Part shown: piece after piece, positions 1 through 10,379 of the stretch
Layout of the letters: every line of letters begins with the position of its first letter
Numbering within the stretch: position 1 is the stretch's first letter
Origin: Scilla litardierei
Taxonomy: Eukaryota > Streptophyta > Magnoliopsida > Asparagales > Asparagaceae
Assembly (NCBI GenBank): GCA_030789695.1
Contig: CM061142.1
Coordinates: forward strand, 353,437,486 to 353,501,485
Reading direction: 5' to 3'
Length of the DNA stretch: 64,000 nucleotides
Program-made: the position numbers and the translations under genes
The notes under the pieces: model-generated
The model's database searches: none
Told to the model about the DNA's origin: nothing
The model's input: the letters and a program-made list of their open reading frames with translations, nothing else

Positions 1-411
1 TTTGTTGACGTTGAGCCGGAGCCTACGTTTAACGAGGAGTTTGTGGACACCGGTGACCAGTCTTAGAGACTGTTCTGAGTTACTTCTTTTTAGGTTGCTG
101 TTAGTTGTCGGTGCGTAGCACCATTACTTGTTTTCTATACGTTGTACTTTTGTTGGCCATGCTGGGCCCTTTTTAGACTCTTTTCTTTTAGCCTGGTGGC
201 TTTTCTGCGATGTTGGAGTTTATTTTTATGGATATTCTGAGAACTCTCTTTTGTCTCATTTCCTTATTATTATCTTTGTTTCGTATCGCAAATGCAAGGA
301 CCTGCTATTTAATGTTGATTGACGCTTATCGGACTTGCAGCTTTGTAGCTTCAAGTCTGAGCGGACCTTCTCACGCTTCACCTCTATATTTTTGGGAAGC
401 GGGGCATGACA
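1..411 (+). repeat. 3' portion of the 5' LTR of Tekay/Del-like element 1
   Basis: This stretch aligns without gaps to 6585-6995, the end of the 3' LTR. I count about 13 differences in 411 bases, roughly 3 percent. It ends in TGACA at 411, as does the downstream copy at 6995. The left part of the LTR lies outside the window. The LTR divergence suggests an old but not ancient insertion. Confidence 0.9.
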
Positions 412-640
412 GGTTTTGTTGGTGGCCCAAGCAGGTTTTTAAGGAGAGGACCTGATGGAGCACAGCTACAGAGGGGAGCAGTTGCAGCCCAGCCCTTGCA
501 GTAGAGAGCACATGTACCTGCTGGACGTGGATCGCCTCTTATTTCGCAGAGGCAGGCTTTTCAGCAGGCTGTTCAGTCGAGGAGGCATGCTTTCCTGATG
601 ACTGCAGTGGAGAGCGAGGCTGTGGACGAGGTTATCGGAG
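412..640 (+). pseudogene. Leader and residual gag C-terminus of Tekay-like element 1
   Basis: Directly after the LTR is a leader containing GTGGCCCAAGCAGGT. The same string follows the LTR of the related element at about 30235, so it is family-specific. I could not match it to a tRNA as a primer binding site. From about 540 the frame used by the protease downstream reads like the end of a chromovirus gag, ending near 640. A full gag would need over 1 kb, so most of it, including capsid and zinc knuckle, is deleted. No start codon for a functional gag is visible. Confidence 0.6.
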
Positions 641-751
641 GTAACCCTCTGTCTAGTTGTTTCTTTCTTTAGTTAGATTTGGCTGTTATATTATGTTTGG
701 TTGCTTGCATATGATTGTTTGCTAGGGTTTGATTGTTAGACTGCTTGTTAG
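641..751 (+). other. Intron-like segment between gag remnant and protease
   Basis: A 111-bp segment starts GTAACC and ends TTGTTAG. It has GT-AG borders, a T-rich interior and stop codons in the gag frame. Removing it would fuse the gag-end frame to the protease frame within one glycine codon. This may be a true retrotransposon intron or fortuitous; I infer it only from borders and frame. Confidence 0.4.
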
Positions 752-1449
752 GTGTGATTTTGGTTTGCACGTTTCCTGCACGAGTCCTCTTTGACTCTGG
801 TGCATCGATGTGCATTATATCCCGGAGCTTCGTAGAGAAGCATTCCTTGACGACATCCCCTCTTTCCAAGAGTTGGAACATCGTTACAGGAAATGGCATG
901 ATATCGGTGCATCATGGTTGCAATTCTTGCCCTTTGGTGGTCTGTGGACATGAGCTTTACGCTGATTTTATTGTCCACAACATCATCAACTATGATGTAG
1001 TGCTTGGGATGGATTGTCTAGCGATTTTCTATGCTACGATCGATTGTCAGAGGAAGAAGGTGGTGTTCGAGATCCCTGTACATCCAGTGTTTGAGTTCAG
1101 TCGAGGCAGCAGTTCGGTTGGCCCTGTCAGGTTTCGGGCCAGGCCGGTAGAGATTGTTGCTATGCAGATGGAGCAGAGTAGACCAGCTGTGGTGAGTGAA
1201 TTCGACGACGTCTTCCCCGAGAAGATGTCTGGACTGCCACCCGATCAAACTCTCGAGTTTTCGATCGATCTTATTTCGGGAGCGCAGCCTATTTCGAAGG
1301 CGCCGTATCGTATGACACCAGCAGAGTTGGAGGAGTTACGTAGGCAGCTGGATGAGCTTTTGCAGAAGGGTTACATTAATCCTAGTGTGTCTCCGTGGGG
1401 AGCACCGGTGTTGCTGGTGAAGAAGAAGGATGGTACGCGTCGCATGTGA
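752..1449 (+). pseudogene. pol: Ty3/gypsy retropepsin and start of reverse transcriptase, ends at a nonsense codon
   Basis: The protease domain carries the active-site motif VLFDSGAS and the flap-side VLGMDCL typical of chromovirus retropepsins. It is followed by the linker (VVSEFDDVFPEKMSGLPP) and the start of reverse transcriptase (VSPWGAPVLLVKKKDGT). The reading frame stops at TGA 1447-1449, where family members normally have a cysteine codon before VDYRELN. The frame continues unchanged after the stop. The product would be the aspartic protease that processes the polyprotein; this copy cannot make an intact polyprotein. Confidence 0.85.
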
Positions 1450-2493
1450 GTGGACTACAGGGAGCTGAATGACTACAGGGAGCTGAATGCTGTGATCATC
1501 AAGAATAAATACACATTACCTCGTATAGATGACATTTTTGATCAGCTGGTAGGCTCGAGGGTGTTCTCTAAGTTGGATCTGAGGAGTGGTTATCATCAGC
1601 TCAAGGTGAAGAAGGAAGACATCCCGAAGACAGCATTCAGGACAAAGTATGGTCACTATGAGTTTGTGGTTATGCCCTTTGGTGTAACCAATGCGCCCAC
1701 AGTATTTATGAACTTGATGAATCTGATCTTCTACGACTTTCTAGACAAGTTTGTTGTTATCTTTATTGACGACATCCTGATCTATTCAAAGTCGGAGGAA
1801 GAGCATGCATCGCACTTGAGGACAGTGTTGGAGATTTTGAGGAAGCATCGTTTGTATGCTAAGTATTCCAAGTGCGAGTTTTGGCTGGATAGGGTTGCTT
1901 TTCTCGGGCATGTGGTGTCAGGCGATGGAATTTCGATGGATCCCGAGAAGATTATGGCTATCAGAGAGTGGCCTGTTCCGCAGTCAGCGTCTGAGATCAG
2001 GAGTTTCCTTGGGCTTGCAGGTTATTATCGGCGTTTCATTAAGGACTTCTCCCGGATTGCGGAGCCGATGACCAGACTGACGCGGAAGGATGAACCATGT
2101 GTTTGGTCTGATGATTATGAGAAGGCTTTTGGTGTTCTGAAGGAGAGATTGACGAGTGCCCATGTTCTTTCTGTGCCTGATCGGAGTGGAGGATTCGAGA
2201 TCTTTTGCGATGCTTCTGGCAAGGGTCTTGGTTGTGTGTTGCACCAGCATGGGCACGTGGTTGCGTATGCTTCTCGTCAGCTCAAGGCTCATGAGAAGAA
2301 TTACCCGACACACGATTTGGAGTTGGCTACTGTTGTGTTTGCGCTGAATATTTGGAGGCACTTCCTGCTGAGTGAGAAGGTGAAGATCTTCACCGATCAC
2401 AAAAGCGTGAAGTATATCTTTACGCAGAAGGAGTTCAACATGCGACATCGTAGAAGGTTGGAGCTCATGGCAGACTATGAGATTGACTTGTAG
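1450..2493 (+). pseudogene. pol: Ty3/gypsy reverse transcriptase and RNase H
   Basis: The same frame continues from the previous segment. The RT core shows DLRSGYHQ, the [10 protein letters not shown] block and the catalytic box FIDDILIYS. RNase H follows with [10 protein letters not shown], the conserved E in [12 protein letters not shown] and [11 protein letters not shown]. An 18-bp tandem duplication (1453-1470 and 1471-1488) repeats six residues (DYRELN) just after the first stop. The segment ends at TAG 2491-2493, where the family has a CAG glutamine codon before YHPGK. It would copy element RNA into DNA in virus-like particles; the stops make this copy defective. Confidence 0.92.
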
Positions 2494-2508
2494 TATCACC
2501 CTGGAAAG

Positions 2509-3809
2509 GTGAATGTGGTTTCGGATGCGCTGAGCAGACTTCCAGCGGTGATGATGTTGACTTCGCAGTGGAGATTGCAGCAGGATTTTTGCGAGCCTGG
2601 TATTGAGATTATTCTTCTTGGAGAGACTTCATCGTTGATGAGTATGCAGATACAATCGACGATCGTGGATAGGATCAAGGCTGGACAGGTTGGAGATGCT
2701 AAGCTGGTGAAGATTCGGGAGCAGGTGGAAGCCGGTCTGTGGACTGACTTCTTGATACATGAGGATGGCTCGCTGAGATATGGAGCCATGTTGTGTGTGC
2801 TAGCTGGAGATATCAGAGAGGAATTATTGGTGGAGGCACACAGTTCGTCGTATTATGTACATCCTGGTGGGACCAAGATGTACAAGGGTCTTCGTCTGAA
2901 CTATTGGTGGCATGGTATGAAGAGGAGTGTGGCTCGGAGTGTAACCAAGTGTCTGGTTTGCCAGCAGGTAAAGGCGGAGCATCAGCATACGGCAGGGTTG
3001 CTACAACCGCTTCCGATTCCGAAGTGGAAGTGGCAACACATCACTATGGATTTCGTGACTGGACTACCTCGGAGTCCGAAGCAGAATGACGCGATTTGGG
3101 TGATCTTAGACCGATTGACCAAATCCGCGCACTTTATTCCCTTCCGAGTAGGACAGTCTACTGAGACGCTAGCGAGGAGATATATGGAGGTAAATTCTTT
3201 TACTCTCCAATTTTATTTCCTTTTCCTAGCTTAGATAGTGATGTAACGTGAATCGTGCAGGAGATCATACGACTTCACGGAGTCCCCGTGAGTATCGTGT
3301 CAGACAGAGACACGAGATTCACGTCTCAGTTTTGGCAGAGTCTGCAGAAGAGTTTGGGTACGAGTCTGAGTTTCAGCACGGCATACCACCCGCAGACGGA
3401 TGGCCAGTTCGAGAGGACGATTCAGATTTTGGAGGACATGCTGAGAGCGTGCATGTTGGACTTCAAGGGATCTTGGGAGGATCATCTCCATCATGTTGAG
3501 TTTGCCTACAATAACAGCTACCAGGCGAGTATTGGTATGGCGCCTTTTGTCGCGCTATATGGGAAGAAATGTCGATCGCCACTGAGCTGGGATGACATTG
3601 GAGATCGGGAGCTATTAGGACCGAAGATGATTGTGGAGGCCGTGGATGTTGTGAGGAACATCCGGGAGAAGCTGAGGATTGCGCAGGACCGTTTCAAGCA
3701 TTGGGCCGATGCTAAACGGAGGCCTTTGGAGTTTCAGCATGGAGATCATGTCTTCCTGAAGATTTCTCCGAACCGCGGAGTTATCCGATTTGTGAATAGG
3801 GCAAGCTGA
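2509..3809 (+). pseudogene. pol: Ty3/gypsy integrase (zinc-binding and DDE core) with an intron-like break
   Basis: The HHCC zinc-binding region (HPGGTKMYKGL to CLVCQQ) is followed by the catalytic core. First D is in MDFVTGLP, second D in VSDRDTRF, and E in the block after [12 protein letters not shown]. The frame is interrupted at 3190-3260 by a GT-AG segment (separate entry) and resumes in another frame at 3261. A frameshift near 3798-3802 ends it in TGA at 3807-3809. It would insert element cDNA into the chromosome. The upstream RT lies in the same frame. Confidence 0.9.
3190..3260 (+). other. 71-bp intron-like interruption in integrase
   Basis: The segment starts GTAAAT after a complete GAG codon ending at 3189 and ends TGCAG at 3260. 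It is T-rich and contains stops. The next codon begins at 3261 in the frame that continues the integrase, so excision as a phase-0 intron would restore continuity exactly. Length 71 is not a multiple of three, so the frame is broken unless it is spliced. Confidence 0.6.
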
Positions 3810-3855
3810 GTCCGAGGAACATTGGCCGTTTGACGTCCTGGAGAGAGTTGGAGCT

Positions 3856-4164
3856 GTGGCTTATCGCTTGGCGTTGCCGCCGTCACTGGAGGGTGTTCAC
3901 GATGTATTTCACGTATCTCAGCTACGTCGATACGTCATTGATCCGTCCCATGCTGTGGATTTCTCGGAGATCATGGTTCGTCCGGATCTTACCTATGATC
4001 AGCAGCCAGTTGAGATTCTGGATCGACGGCAGAAGCAGCTGAGGAATAAGACCGTCGACTTGGTTCGAGTGCAGTGGCATCATGGTTCCCCTGGGGAGTC
4101 CACCTGGGAGCGTGAGGACGACATGAGAGAGCGCTTCCCGCACCTTTTCCTGAGCAGTGCTTGA
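3856..4164 (+). pseudogene. pol: Integrase C-terminus and chromodomain of a Tekay/Del-type chromovirus
   Basis: The peptide VAYRLALPPSLEGVHDVFHVSQL is the usual integrase tail. It is followed by a chromodomain-like end with VEILDRRQKQLRNKTV, a VQWHH segment and TWEREDDMRERFPHLF. Such a tail marks the Tekay/Del chromovirus lineage. Two small frameshifts, near 3800 and near 3824, separate it from the integrase core. The stop is at 4162-4164. Chromodomains direct integration to chromatin types; this copy is broken. Confidence 0.88.
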
Positions 4165-4191
4165 TGTTGATTCCGAGGACGGAATCATTTC

Positions 4192-4205
4192 TAAGGTGGG
4201 GAGGA
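4192..4205 (+). other. Polypurine tract before the 3' LTR
   Basis: The purine-rich string AAGGTGGGGAGGA lies immediately 5' of the TGTAACGG that opens the LTR at 4206. This is the expected plus-strand primer site of a gypsy element. Confidence 0.8.
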
Positions 4206-4782
4206 TGTAACGGTCTGTTTTCGTTGTACTTTGTTCGTGCACGTGCTTTTGACCGTGCACGTAGTGATTTTAGAATTAGTTTGTTTGAGAACACTTTGGT
4301 GTGATATGTCGTTGTGAACATCTCTGAGAGTATTAAATTGTGGCACTAATTTGGAACAACATTTCTCGGGTCGTTCTCCAACAATTTGATCTTATTCGAA
4401 GAGACGGTGTGATTTTCACTTTTGACGTGAGACGTTTCTCTTTTTAGTTTCGTCACTCGACGTCGAAATTGTGAACTGTCTTCTTAGTTATCTTCCTCTC
4501 GTCGTCTCGATCACCCCAATATTTATTTCATAATTTTTGGAGTTCATTTGACCTATTTTATATTTTTAGCAAAGTTTTAAATATTTTTAAATACCAAGTT
4601 TTAAACTATTTTCGACCCAATAAAATTTTTATTAGTTTATAATGCTGCAAAATATTTTTGAGCCAAATCCTAGCCCCTATTTTGGCCACACCCAATCCAT
4701 GCGTGAGTAGGAGTATTTGGGTTTGGGTTTTAATTGATTTTAAATCCTAACCCTATTAGAATTAGCCCTAGACCAAGTCAAC

Positions 4783-4802
4783 CACTCTATACAATATAAA
4801 CA
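4783..4802 (+). promoter_or_regulatory. Putative TATA region of the Tekay-like LTR
   Basis: ACCACTCTATACAATATAAA contains a TATA-like core upstream of the GC-rich leader. Its place inside the LTR fits a U3/R border. Positional inference only. Confidence 0.4.
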
Positions 4803-5012
4803 ACCCTTAGGCTAACCTATTTTCGCAAGAAAACAACCCTAGCCGTCACAAAAACCCCCCAATCTCGCTTGCAATGTTCGTCGCAACGTTGCAGCCGCCG
4901 CCGCCGTGTCCGACGGAGGAATTTCCTTGGTTTTCCCCGGTTTGACCGAGAGCCCCGCCCGCTCACCCGCTCCGCTCCGCATCGCACAACCGCCAGCACC
5001 GCTCCCCCGCAC

Positions 5013-5296
5013 GACCGAGAACATATCTCGGTCTGACTAAGAGATTTCCCTGCTTTTTGCCCTCTCCGCACCGCACCCCGCATCCGCTGCAGCCCAAGCG
5101 CCTGACCGAGAGCCCCGCCCGCACCGACCGAGAGATCCCCCGCTTCGCCCGCAACGTTGCAACGCTCGACCAAGCGCCCGACCGACCCGCCCCAAGTGTC
5201 CGACCAAAGGATTTCTCCGCAGCGTCCGCTGTGACCGACCCCGCAGTGCTGTACATCGCCGTCTGCTGTGTCTGACCGAGAGCTTCTCTCGGTCAG
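5013..5296 (+). repeat. GACCGAGA repeats and hairpins in Tekay-like LTR
   Basis: The word GACCGAGA recurs several times. Twice it meets its own complement: GACCGAGA 5013-5020 pairs with TCTCGGTC 5026-5033 (5-nt loop), and CTGACCGAGAG 5272-5282 pairs with CTCTCGGTCAG 5286-5296 (3-nt loop). They lie downstream of the TATA-like site, probably in transcribed leader. Confidence 0.7.
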
Positions 5297-5898
5297 GCCC
5301 GTGTCTGACAAAGCGACGTTCGTCGCAACATCGCAACTTCGGCACCGCTTGCCACCGTGGGCCCCCCAAGTTCTCCAGAGGTATTATGGGTCGCCCATTG
5401 GTCCCTAGAACTACTGTGGGTCCCACCTAGGTGTCTCTTCTTCGAGGATTTGCTGTTTACGACGTTACGATACGTCATAGGCCGTCGTCGTACGTTCTAG
5501 CTTTGGAATCATGGTTCGTTAATCTGGTTGCTACCCAGACTATTCGAGCGAGGAATCTATTCTGGAATCTGGACTAGGAGCGCGTTCTTTTATTCCAACC
5601 CCTGTCGTCGCTACCCGACGCCAGTGTAGCTTTCGCATCATGTTGAGGTAACGTTTTGCACCCCTAGGACCCCAACCACTGCCTGTTAATCAAGACTTAA
5701 AATTGATGTTTTTAAATGTTTTAGAATCACTATTTAAGATAATTTAAAATGGAATGTAGGCTGGTGGACTTGTGCACGTAGGCAGATTGGACTCTTGGAC
5801 GGTATTTTCAGATGTCGGTTTGCAGGCAAGTGAAACTTGCCCGTTGCTTATTTAGGCCATGTTTAGGCCACTTTTTGTACCGTAGCGTAAAAGAGACT

Positions 5899-6000
5899 AG
5901 GCAGTGAAATGATAGCTGCCTAGACGCCTATTTGATCTAGTTTGACAACGAAACTAGATCCGTCACCTCATTTGATCTAGCTTGACAACGAATCTGATCC
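5899..6000 (+). repeat. Further hairpins in the Tekay-like LTR
   Basis: CTAGGCAG at about 5897 pairs with CTGCCTAG at about 5925. GATCTAGTTT 5934-5943 pairs perfectly with AAACTAGATC 5951-5960 around a GACAACG loop. A second, decayed unit with the same loop follows at 5974-5999. Confidence 0.7.
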
Positions 6001-6995
6001 AACCCCTTTAAACTTGTCTGTTCATGCATTTGTAAACTGCCATGTTTAAATTCCTTACCTATACACCTTGTTACTTGTCATGCCATGTCATCCATGCATT
6101 GAATGTTGCATTCGTAGTACACGCTACATACTTGTACTTGCTTGTCCAGGCTAGGTGCACCCCTATGCCAAAAACACTTCCTGGCTCGTGATCCAGAAGC
6201 AAGCATTCCCATTTGGGGGTAAGGCCCTGGCTCGATACACGTGGAGGGGTAGGGTTGAGCAACCACTTAGCATAGAAGTGTGCCCGTACAGCCACTTCAG
6301 TTGTAGGGCGTGAACTCTGTGCACAACATGAAAACGTGACTTGTGAATGTTAGTAGTTTGCTACTCTTGTCATGCCATGCTAGATGCTTGTTGTACTTTA
6401 CTTTACCTGTTGCACTCATACTTTAACTACCATGTCATTACATCATGCTAGAACTGCTAGGTTGTCTTGCTTTACTTTTAGTTTCCTTAAACAAGTCTTT
6501 TTAGACTTGCTGACATGTGCCCCTTGCTCTTTTGGGGGTCACATGTTAGATCCTGAGCCAGAGACCGTAGCTGAGGACGAGGTATTTTTTGACGCTGAGC
6601 TGGAGCCTACGTTTGACGAGGAGTTTGTGGACACCGGTGACCAGTCTTAGAGACTGTTCTGAGTTACTTCTTTTTAGGTTGCTGTTAGTTGTCGGTGCGT
6701 GGCACCATTACTTGTTTTCTGTACGTTCTACTTTTGTTGGCCATGCTGGGCCCTTTTTAGACTCTTTTCTTTTAGCATGGTGGCTTTTCTGCGATGTTGG
6801 AGTTTATTTTTATGGATATTCTGAGAACTCTCTTTTGTCTCATTTCCTTATTATTATCTTTGTTTCGTATTGCAAATGCAAGGACCTGCTATTTAATGTT
6901 GATTGACGCTTATCGGACTTGCAGCTTTGTAGCTTCAAGTCTAAGCGGACCTTCTCACGCTTCGCCTCCATATTTTTGGGAAGTGGGGCATGACA

Positions 6996-7288
6996 GATAC
7001 GATTGAAATTGTTCGCATCAAGAGCACAATGAAATGTTGTTATAGCCTTTGCATTGAACTTTATCACGTCCTTATCTGCCTTTGTCCATTACGCTGTGAG
7101 CTTGTCGGGCTTTTCATATGGACTCAGTGATGTTCTAATGTTGTCCCTCTAACCAAATCATCATCTTCACCTTCCAAGATGGATAATTGTCCCATTAAAG
7201 AGCAGGGGTCGAACGGTAAACATTCCTTCCTTGTGGGATAATGATGAAGCTCTAAACTCTATAGTGGTTGCTTGAGCACAATCAACCT
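6996..7288 (-). pseudogene. gag: SIRE-like copia gag N-terminal fragment, cut by Tekay-like element 1
   Basis: The minus strand encodes pieces of a copia gag: LFNGT followed by a decayed YPSWK-like block and, nearer 7000, IKFNAKAITTFHCALDANNFNRI. This matches the plant copia gag order (FxGxNYxxWK, then NAKAxxxxxxxLxxxEFxRI). The fragment ends where the Tekay LTR begins, so that element inserted inside this gag. It carries stops and frameshifts. The remainder should lie left of the window. Confidence 0.65.
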
Positions 7289-7300
7289 GCTCTGATACCA
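7289..7300 (-). other. Copia primer binding site (initiator tRNA-Met)
   Basis: GCTCTGATACCA on the plus strand is TGGTATCAGAGC on the minus strand, the classical complement of the initiator methionine tRNA 3' end. It adjoins an LTR starting at 7303. Confidence 0.85.
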
Positions 7301-7924
7301 ATTGTAGGATTTCTGTACGCTATCCAAAACTAGAGGGGGTGAATAGTGTAGGCAATTTAAAAATGCTAATTAAAAACTAAGCAAGTGCAGAGTATAAATT
7401 GTAACATAACAAACATAAAGAGAAATTGCAAACACAAACACATAATTTTATTCTGGTTCAGATTCCTACACTGGGACTCTTACTACAGCACCACCCTCGT
7501 AAACCCGAGTGGTGGAATTCCATTATTGCCCCCTAACCCAGTACACATAAAAACACTCTTCACGAGTACAATCCCTAAACTGAGATACTCCCTAAACCGG
7601 GTTATAGTGAAGTAAACCCCCCTCCCTTACGATGTTCTTACGACCCGAGAACTAGGTTTTGTAACAAAAAGAAATGAAATACAATCTTACATATGCCTCG
7701 ATAGATCTTACCATTGCGTGTGAAGGCATGACGATTGGAAACAAGTGCTAGATGATTGGCTTGGTGCACTTGAAGAACTCTCTCTTGATGCAAGATCAAT
7801 GCATGAACACTTTTAACCAAAGTTAAAAAGAAAACAACAGAGAAGAAAAATGCACTTGGATTTTGGCTCTAAATGAGTTCCATTTCAGTAAGCATTGGTT
7901 GCCAAAATCTCCCTCATAATCTAG

Positions 7925-7934
7925 AATATATATA
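7925..7934 (-). promoter_or_regulatory. TATA box of SIRE-like LTR family 1
   Basis: The minus strand reads TATATATAT within GGGTATATATATTC. It lies just downstream of the AGACGTCT cluster, about 1 kb into the LTR. Confidence 0.55.
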
Positions 7935-7989
7935 CCCTCAAATCTGCACTAAAGACAAGAAAATGGCTCCTCAAAAATCGCACTTGATA

Positions 7990-8480
7990 ACTATAAACAG
8001 GCAGATTTGGAGTCGACTAGATGTCTGGAAAAGAGTTCCCATGCGGCTGATCAACTGCTCAGACACCTGGGAATAGAATCCCAGACGGCTGGCAGAATGA
8101 GATGGACAGAGGGAAAAAGATGTTGTCCAATCTCCAAGCAACGGACGTCTGATGAATACTTACCAGACGACTGATCGACTGTGCAGTCGTCTGATAAGCA
8201 TTCTTCAGACGATTGCCAAATATAGGTACAAACAGATAGAGAGCACAAGAAAGTTGGCTCAACAGAACAGTCCACTGGGTTCATGTACCAGACATCTAAA
8301 CAACTGTTTAGATGCTTGCTCATAGAGCATCAAGCGATTGACCCATGGCTGTATCAAAAACTAGAACAAAAAGCTGACATGATAGATGTTTGGTGAATAC
8401 ATACTAGACGTTTGATCATATACCAAAGTCACTATGAATAGTTCTCTAGGACAGACGTCTGGTGAACACCTATCAGGCCT
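7990..8480 (-). repeat. Cluster of AGACGTCT-type palindromes upstream of TATA
   Basis: At least ten variants of the word CAGACGTCTGG occur here, for example TAGATGTCTGG, CCAGACGGCTGG, GGACGTCTGATG, GCAGTCGTCTGA, ACAGACGTCTGG. Many sit in local inverted repeats. Similar words (AGACGTCTGG, CAGACGTCTGA) recur at 27260-27360. Confidence 0.65.
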
Positions 8481-8939
8481 ATGTCCTGCTCTAGAAAACA
8501 CTATAAAGAGTGTTTTTGGGCATATGATCAAATGTGATGGGTTCTACATGATTTCTAAGAAACCCTATGATGGAAATTATGCATAATGAAAATGCGTGTG
8601 CATTTATTCAAGGCTATATATAATCTAAGAACTAGAAACAAGAGTACATGAAGATAAAATATAAAATTACAATTGAAGTCCAACAATCTTCATGGATCCA
8701 TTTGCTCCATAGCCTTGATCCATCATCCTACACCTATTGATTTATCTCCTCATCAAGATAGTCAAATATTATTCTGAGACTAAAACAATTAAAGTCATTA
8801 GCACAACATAATGAAGCGATCATCATCAAAATAAAAATGGGCTAATTGGCCAATATCCAACATATTAGATCCATATGACTTTTTTGGCATCAACAAAATT
8901 ATGTTTTGTTCTCAGTTAGTATGCTAACTTAGGCCAACA

Positions 8940-8957
8940 ATTTCTCCCTTTTTGATG
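8940..8957 (-). other. Polypurine tract of SIRE-like element
   Basis: The minus strand reads ATCAAAAAGGGAGAAAT just before the LTR start TGTTGGCC. This is the usual SIRE/Maximus 3' internal boundary. Confidence 0.7.
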
Positions 8958-9110
8958 ATATCAAACAAGCATAGAAAATTGAGATAAATGATATCGAGCA
9001 AGTCATATAGTACACAAGATAATGAATAAAATACAATGCTCCCCCTATCTATGTGTTCTCATGAAAGATATGACAATATGTGACAAGCTCCCCCTCAAAC
9101 CATGCATCTC

Positions 9111-9234
9111 AACTTTTCTATCTCGCCCCCCCTTTGTCATCATGCAAAAAGCACTAATTCTATCATACTCCCAACTTTTCTATCTCGCCCCCCCTTTGTC
9201 ATCATGCAAAAAGCACTAATTCTATCATACTCCC
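9111..9234. repeat. 62-bp tandem duplication
   Basis: Two nearly identical 62-bp units follow one another, both beginning AACTTTTCTATCTCGCCC. Short open frames over this block are by-products of the duplication. Confidence 0.9.
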
Positions 9235-9866
9235 CTAACTCTCTGCTCCTTCAAAATTCAAATATTAAATTTTTATTCTTTGAAATTGTTAAGCAATAGA
9301 CATGAAATAAAATTAGCATATTGAAGAAACAAGAGATTAATTATGACTTTCATATTAATGTGTACTCCTCACTTACTCAAGGCATACATGAACATCTAAA
9401 GCATACCACCATTGCTCAAATATAAAAAAATATATTCAGATAACTTACTTGAATCATTGTACATGCTTAGAGGACCAAAAATTCAAACTCATAAATTGGC
9501 TTACACAAATTTTCTATATTCATCTCTTTGGAATAGCTATCATGCATGACGTAGGGATACAACCAACATAGAATACCATGATGTTAAATTTTGGGTCCGT
9601 TGGAGTTGAGGTGCACTAAGTGGTTACTTCATCTACCATATGTCATATGCATTGCTCAACAAACCCCCAACATCTGGTTACTAGCTGCCATTATCAAAAA
9701 TATTTTCATATTTTCATATTCTCTTTCATATTCATTTTCTTTGGCCAATTTTTGTCAATATTTTTCTCTTTGTTTTTGTTTTTCTTTTACTATGTTGATG
9801 CAGAATAGTGACACATGAAGACATCTACATATTCGACTCCTACTACTTAATTCACCCAAAAAGAAT

Positions 9867-9868
<2 letters not shown>

Positions 9869-9929
<61 letters not shown>
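9869..9929. repeat. TG dinucleotide microsatellite
   Basis: About 30 uninterrupted TG repeats. Confidence 0.98.
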
Positions 9930-9932
<3 letters not shown>

Positions 9933-9997
9933 GACAATCAAAAAGTGTTCAATCTTTTAAAGCCTAAACATCATCCAACAATTTTCCAAAAGTTATG

Positions 9998-10065
9998 TGA
10001 CTATACTAACTAAAAATTAAACAATTACGCATGACTATACTAACTAAAAATTAAACAATTACGCA
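9998..10065. repeat. 34-bp tandem duplication
   Basis: Two identical copies of a 34-bp unit beginning TGACTATACTAACTAAAA. Confidence 0.9.
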
Positions 10066-10379
10066 TGCTAACAATGAACAATCAATCAAGCATAATTTGA
10101 GTCTGGTGATTCTTCATTGATATAAAATGTCATCATCAAAATCATATGTAATGTTTCTACGATTTCTAATAAATTTCATAACAAAAGCACATCAAAATTT
10201 CCACTTCATCAATGATAAACATATGCCCATGCAAACATTGAAATAGTCCATGTTGTCATGCACCAAGATATGCTCACAAAAATTCCCCGCAGCATTAAAT
10301 ATGTCATAGAAAATAATCATAACTTTCTTTACCTCCATTTGCTCAAATCAATGCCAATTTTGACCAAGACGACATATGC

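Larger units (their letters stand above)
4206..6995 (+). repeat. Complete 3' LTR of Tekay/Del-like element 1 (2790 bp)
   Basis: It starts TGTAACGG after the polypurine tract and ends GGGGCATGACA, the end shared with 411. The next five bases (6996-7000, GATAC) would be the target duplication, but the left partner is outside the window. A TATA-like stretch lies near 4791-4800. GC-rich sequence from about 4850 to 5450 has several inverted repeats. Open frames here, such as the minus-strand run at 4817-5311, are GC-driven and not recognisable proteins. Confidence 0.9.
7303..8939 (-). repeat. SIRE-like copia LTR (family 1)
   Basis: On the minus strand it opens TGTTGGCC at 8939 and ends CCTACA at 7303. 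A primer binding site lies on one side and a polypurine-type sequence (AAAAAGGGAGAAAT, minus strand) on the other. It is therefore shared by two internal regions: the gag fragment at 6996-7288 and the internal region at 8940-12474. This suggests a tandem LTR-internal-LTR-internal array or a composite. TATA box and palindrome cluster are listed separately. Confidence 0.8.
8958..10379. other. Non-coding internal remnant of the SIRE-like element
   Basis: This is where pol should lie in a SIRE-like element, but I find no protease, integrase or RT motif, so pol appears deleted or replaced. It holds a 62-bp tandem duplication (9111-9172 and 9173-9234), a TG dinucleotide run (9869-9929) and a 34-bp tandem duplication (9998-10031 and 10032-10065). 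The rest is AT-rich with no recognised gene. Confidence 0.6.

Noticed and set aside
4817..5311. 164-aa minus-strand open frame in the Tekay-like LTR
   Set aside because: GC-rich repeat sequence with overlapping open frames on both strands and no recognisable domain.
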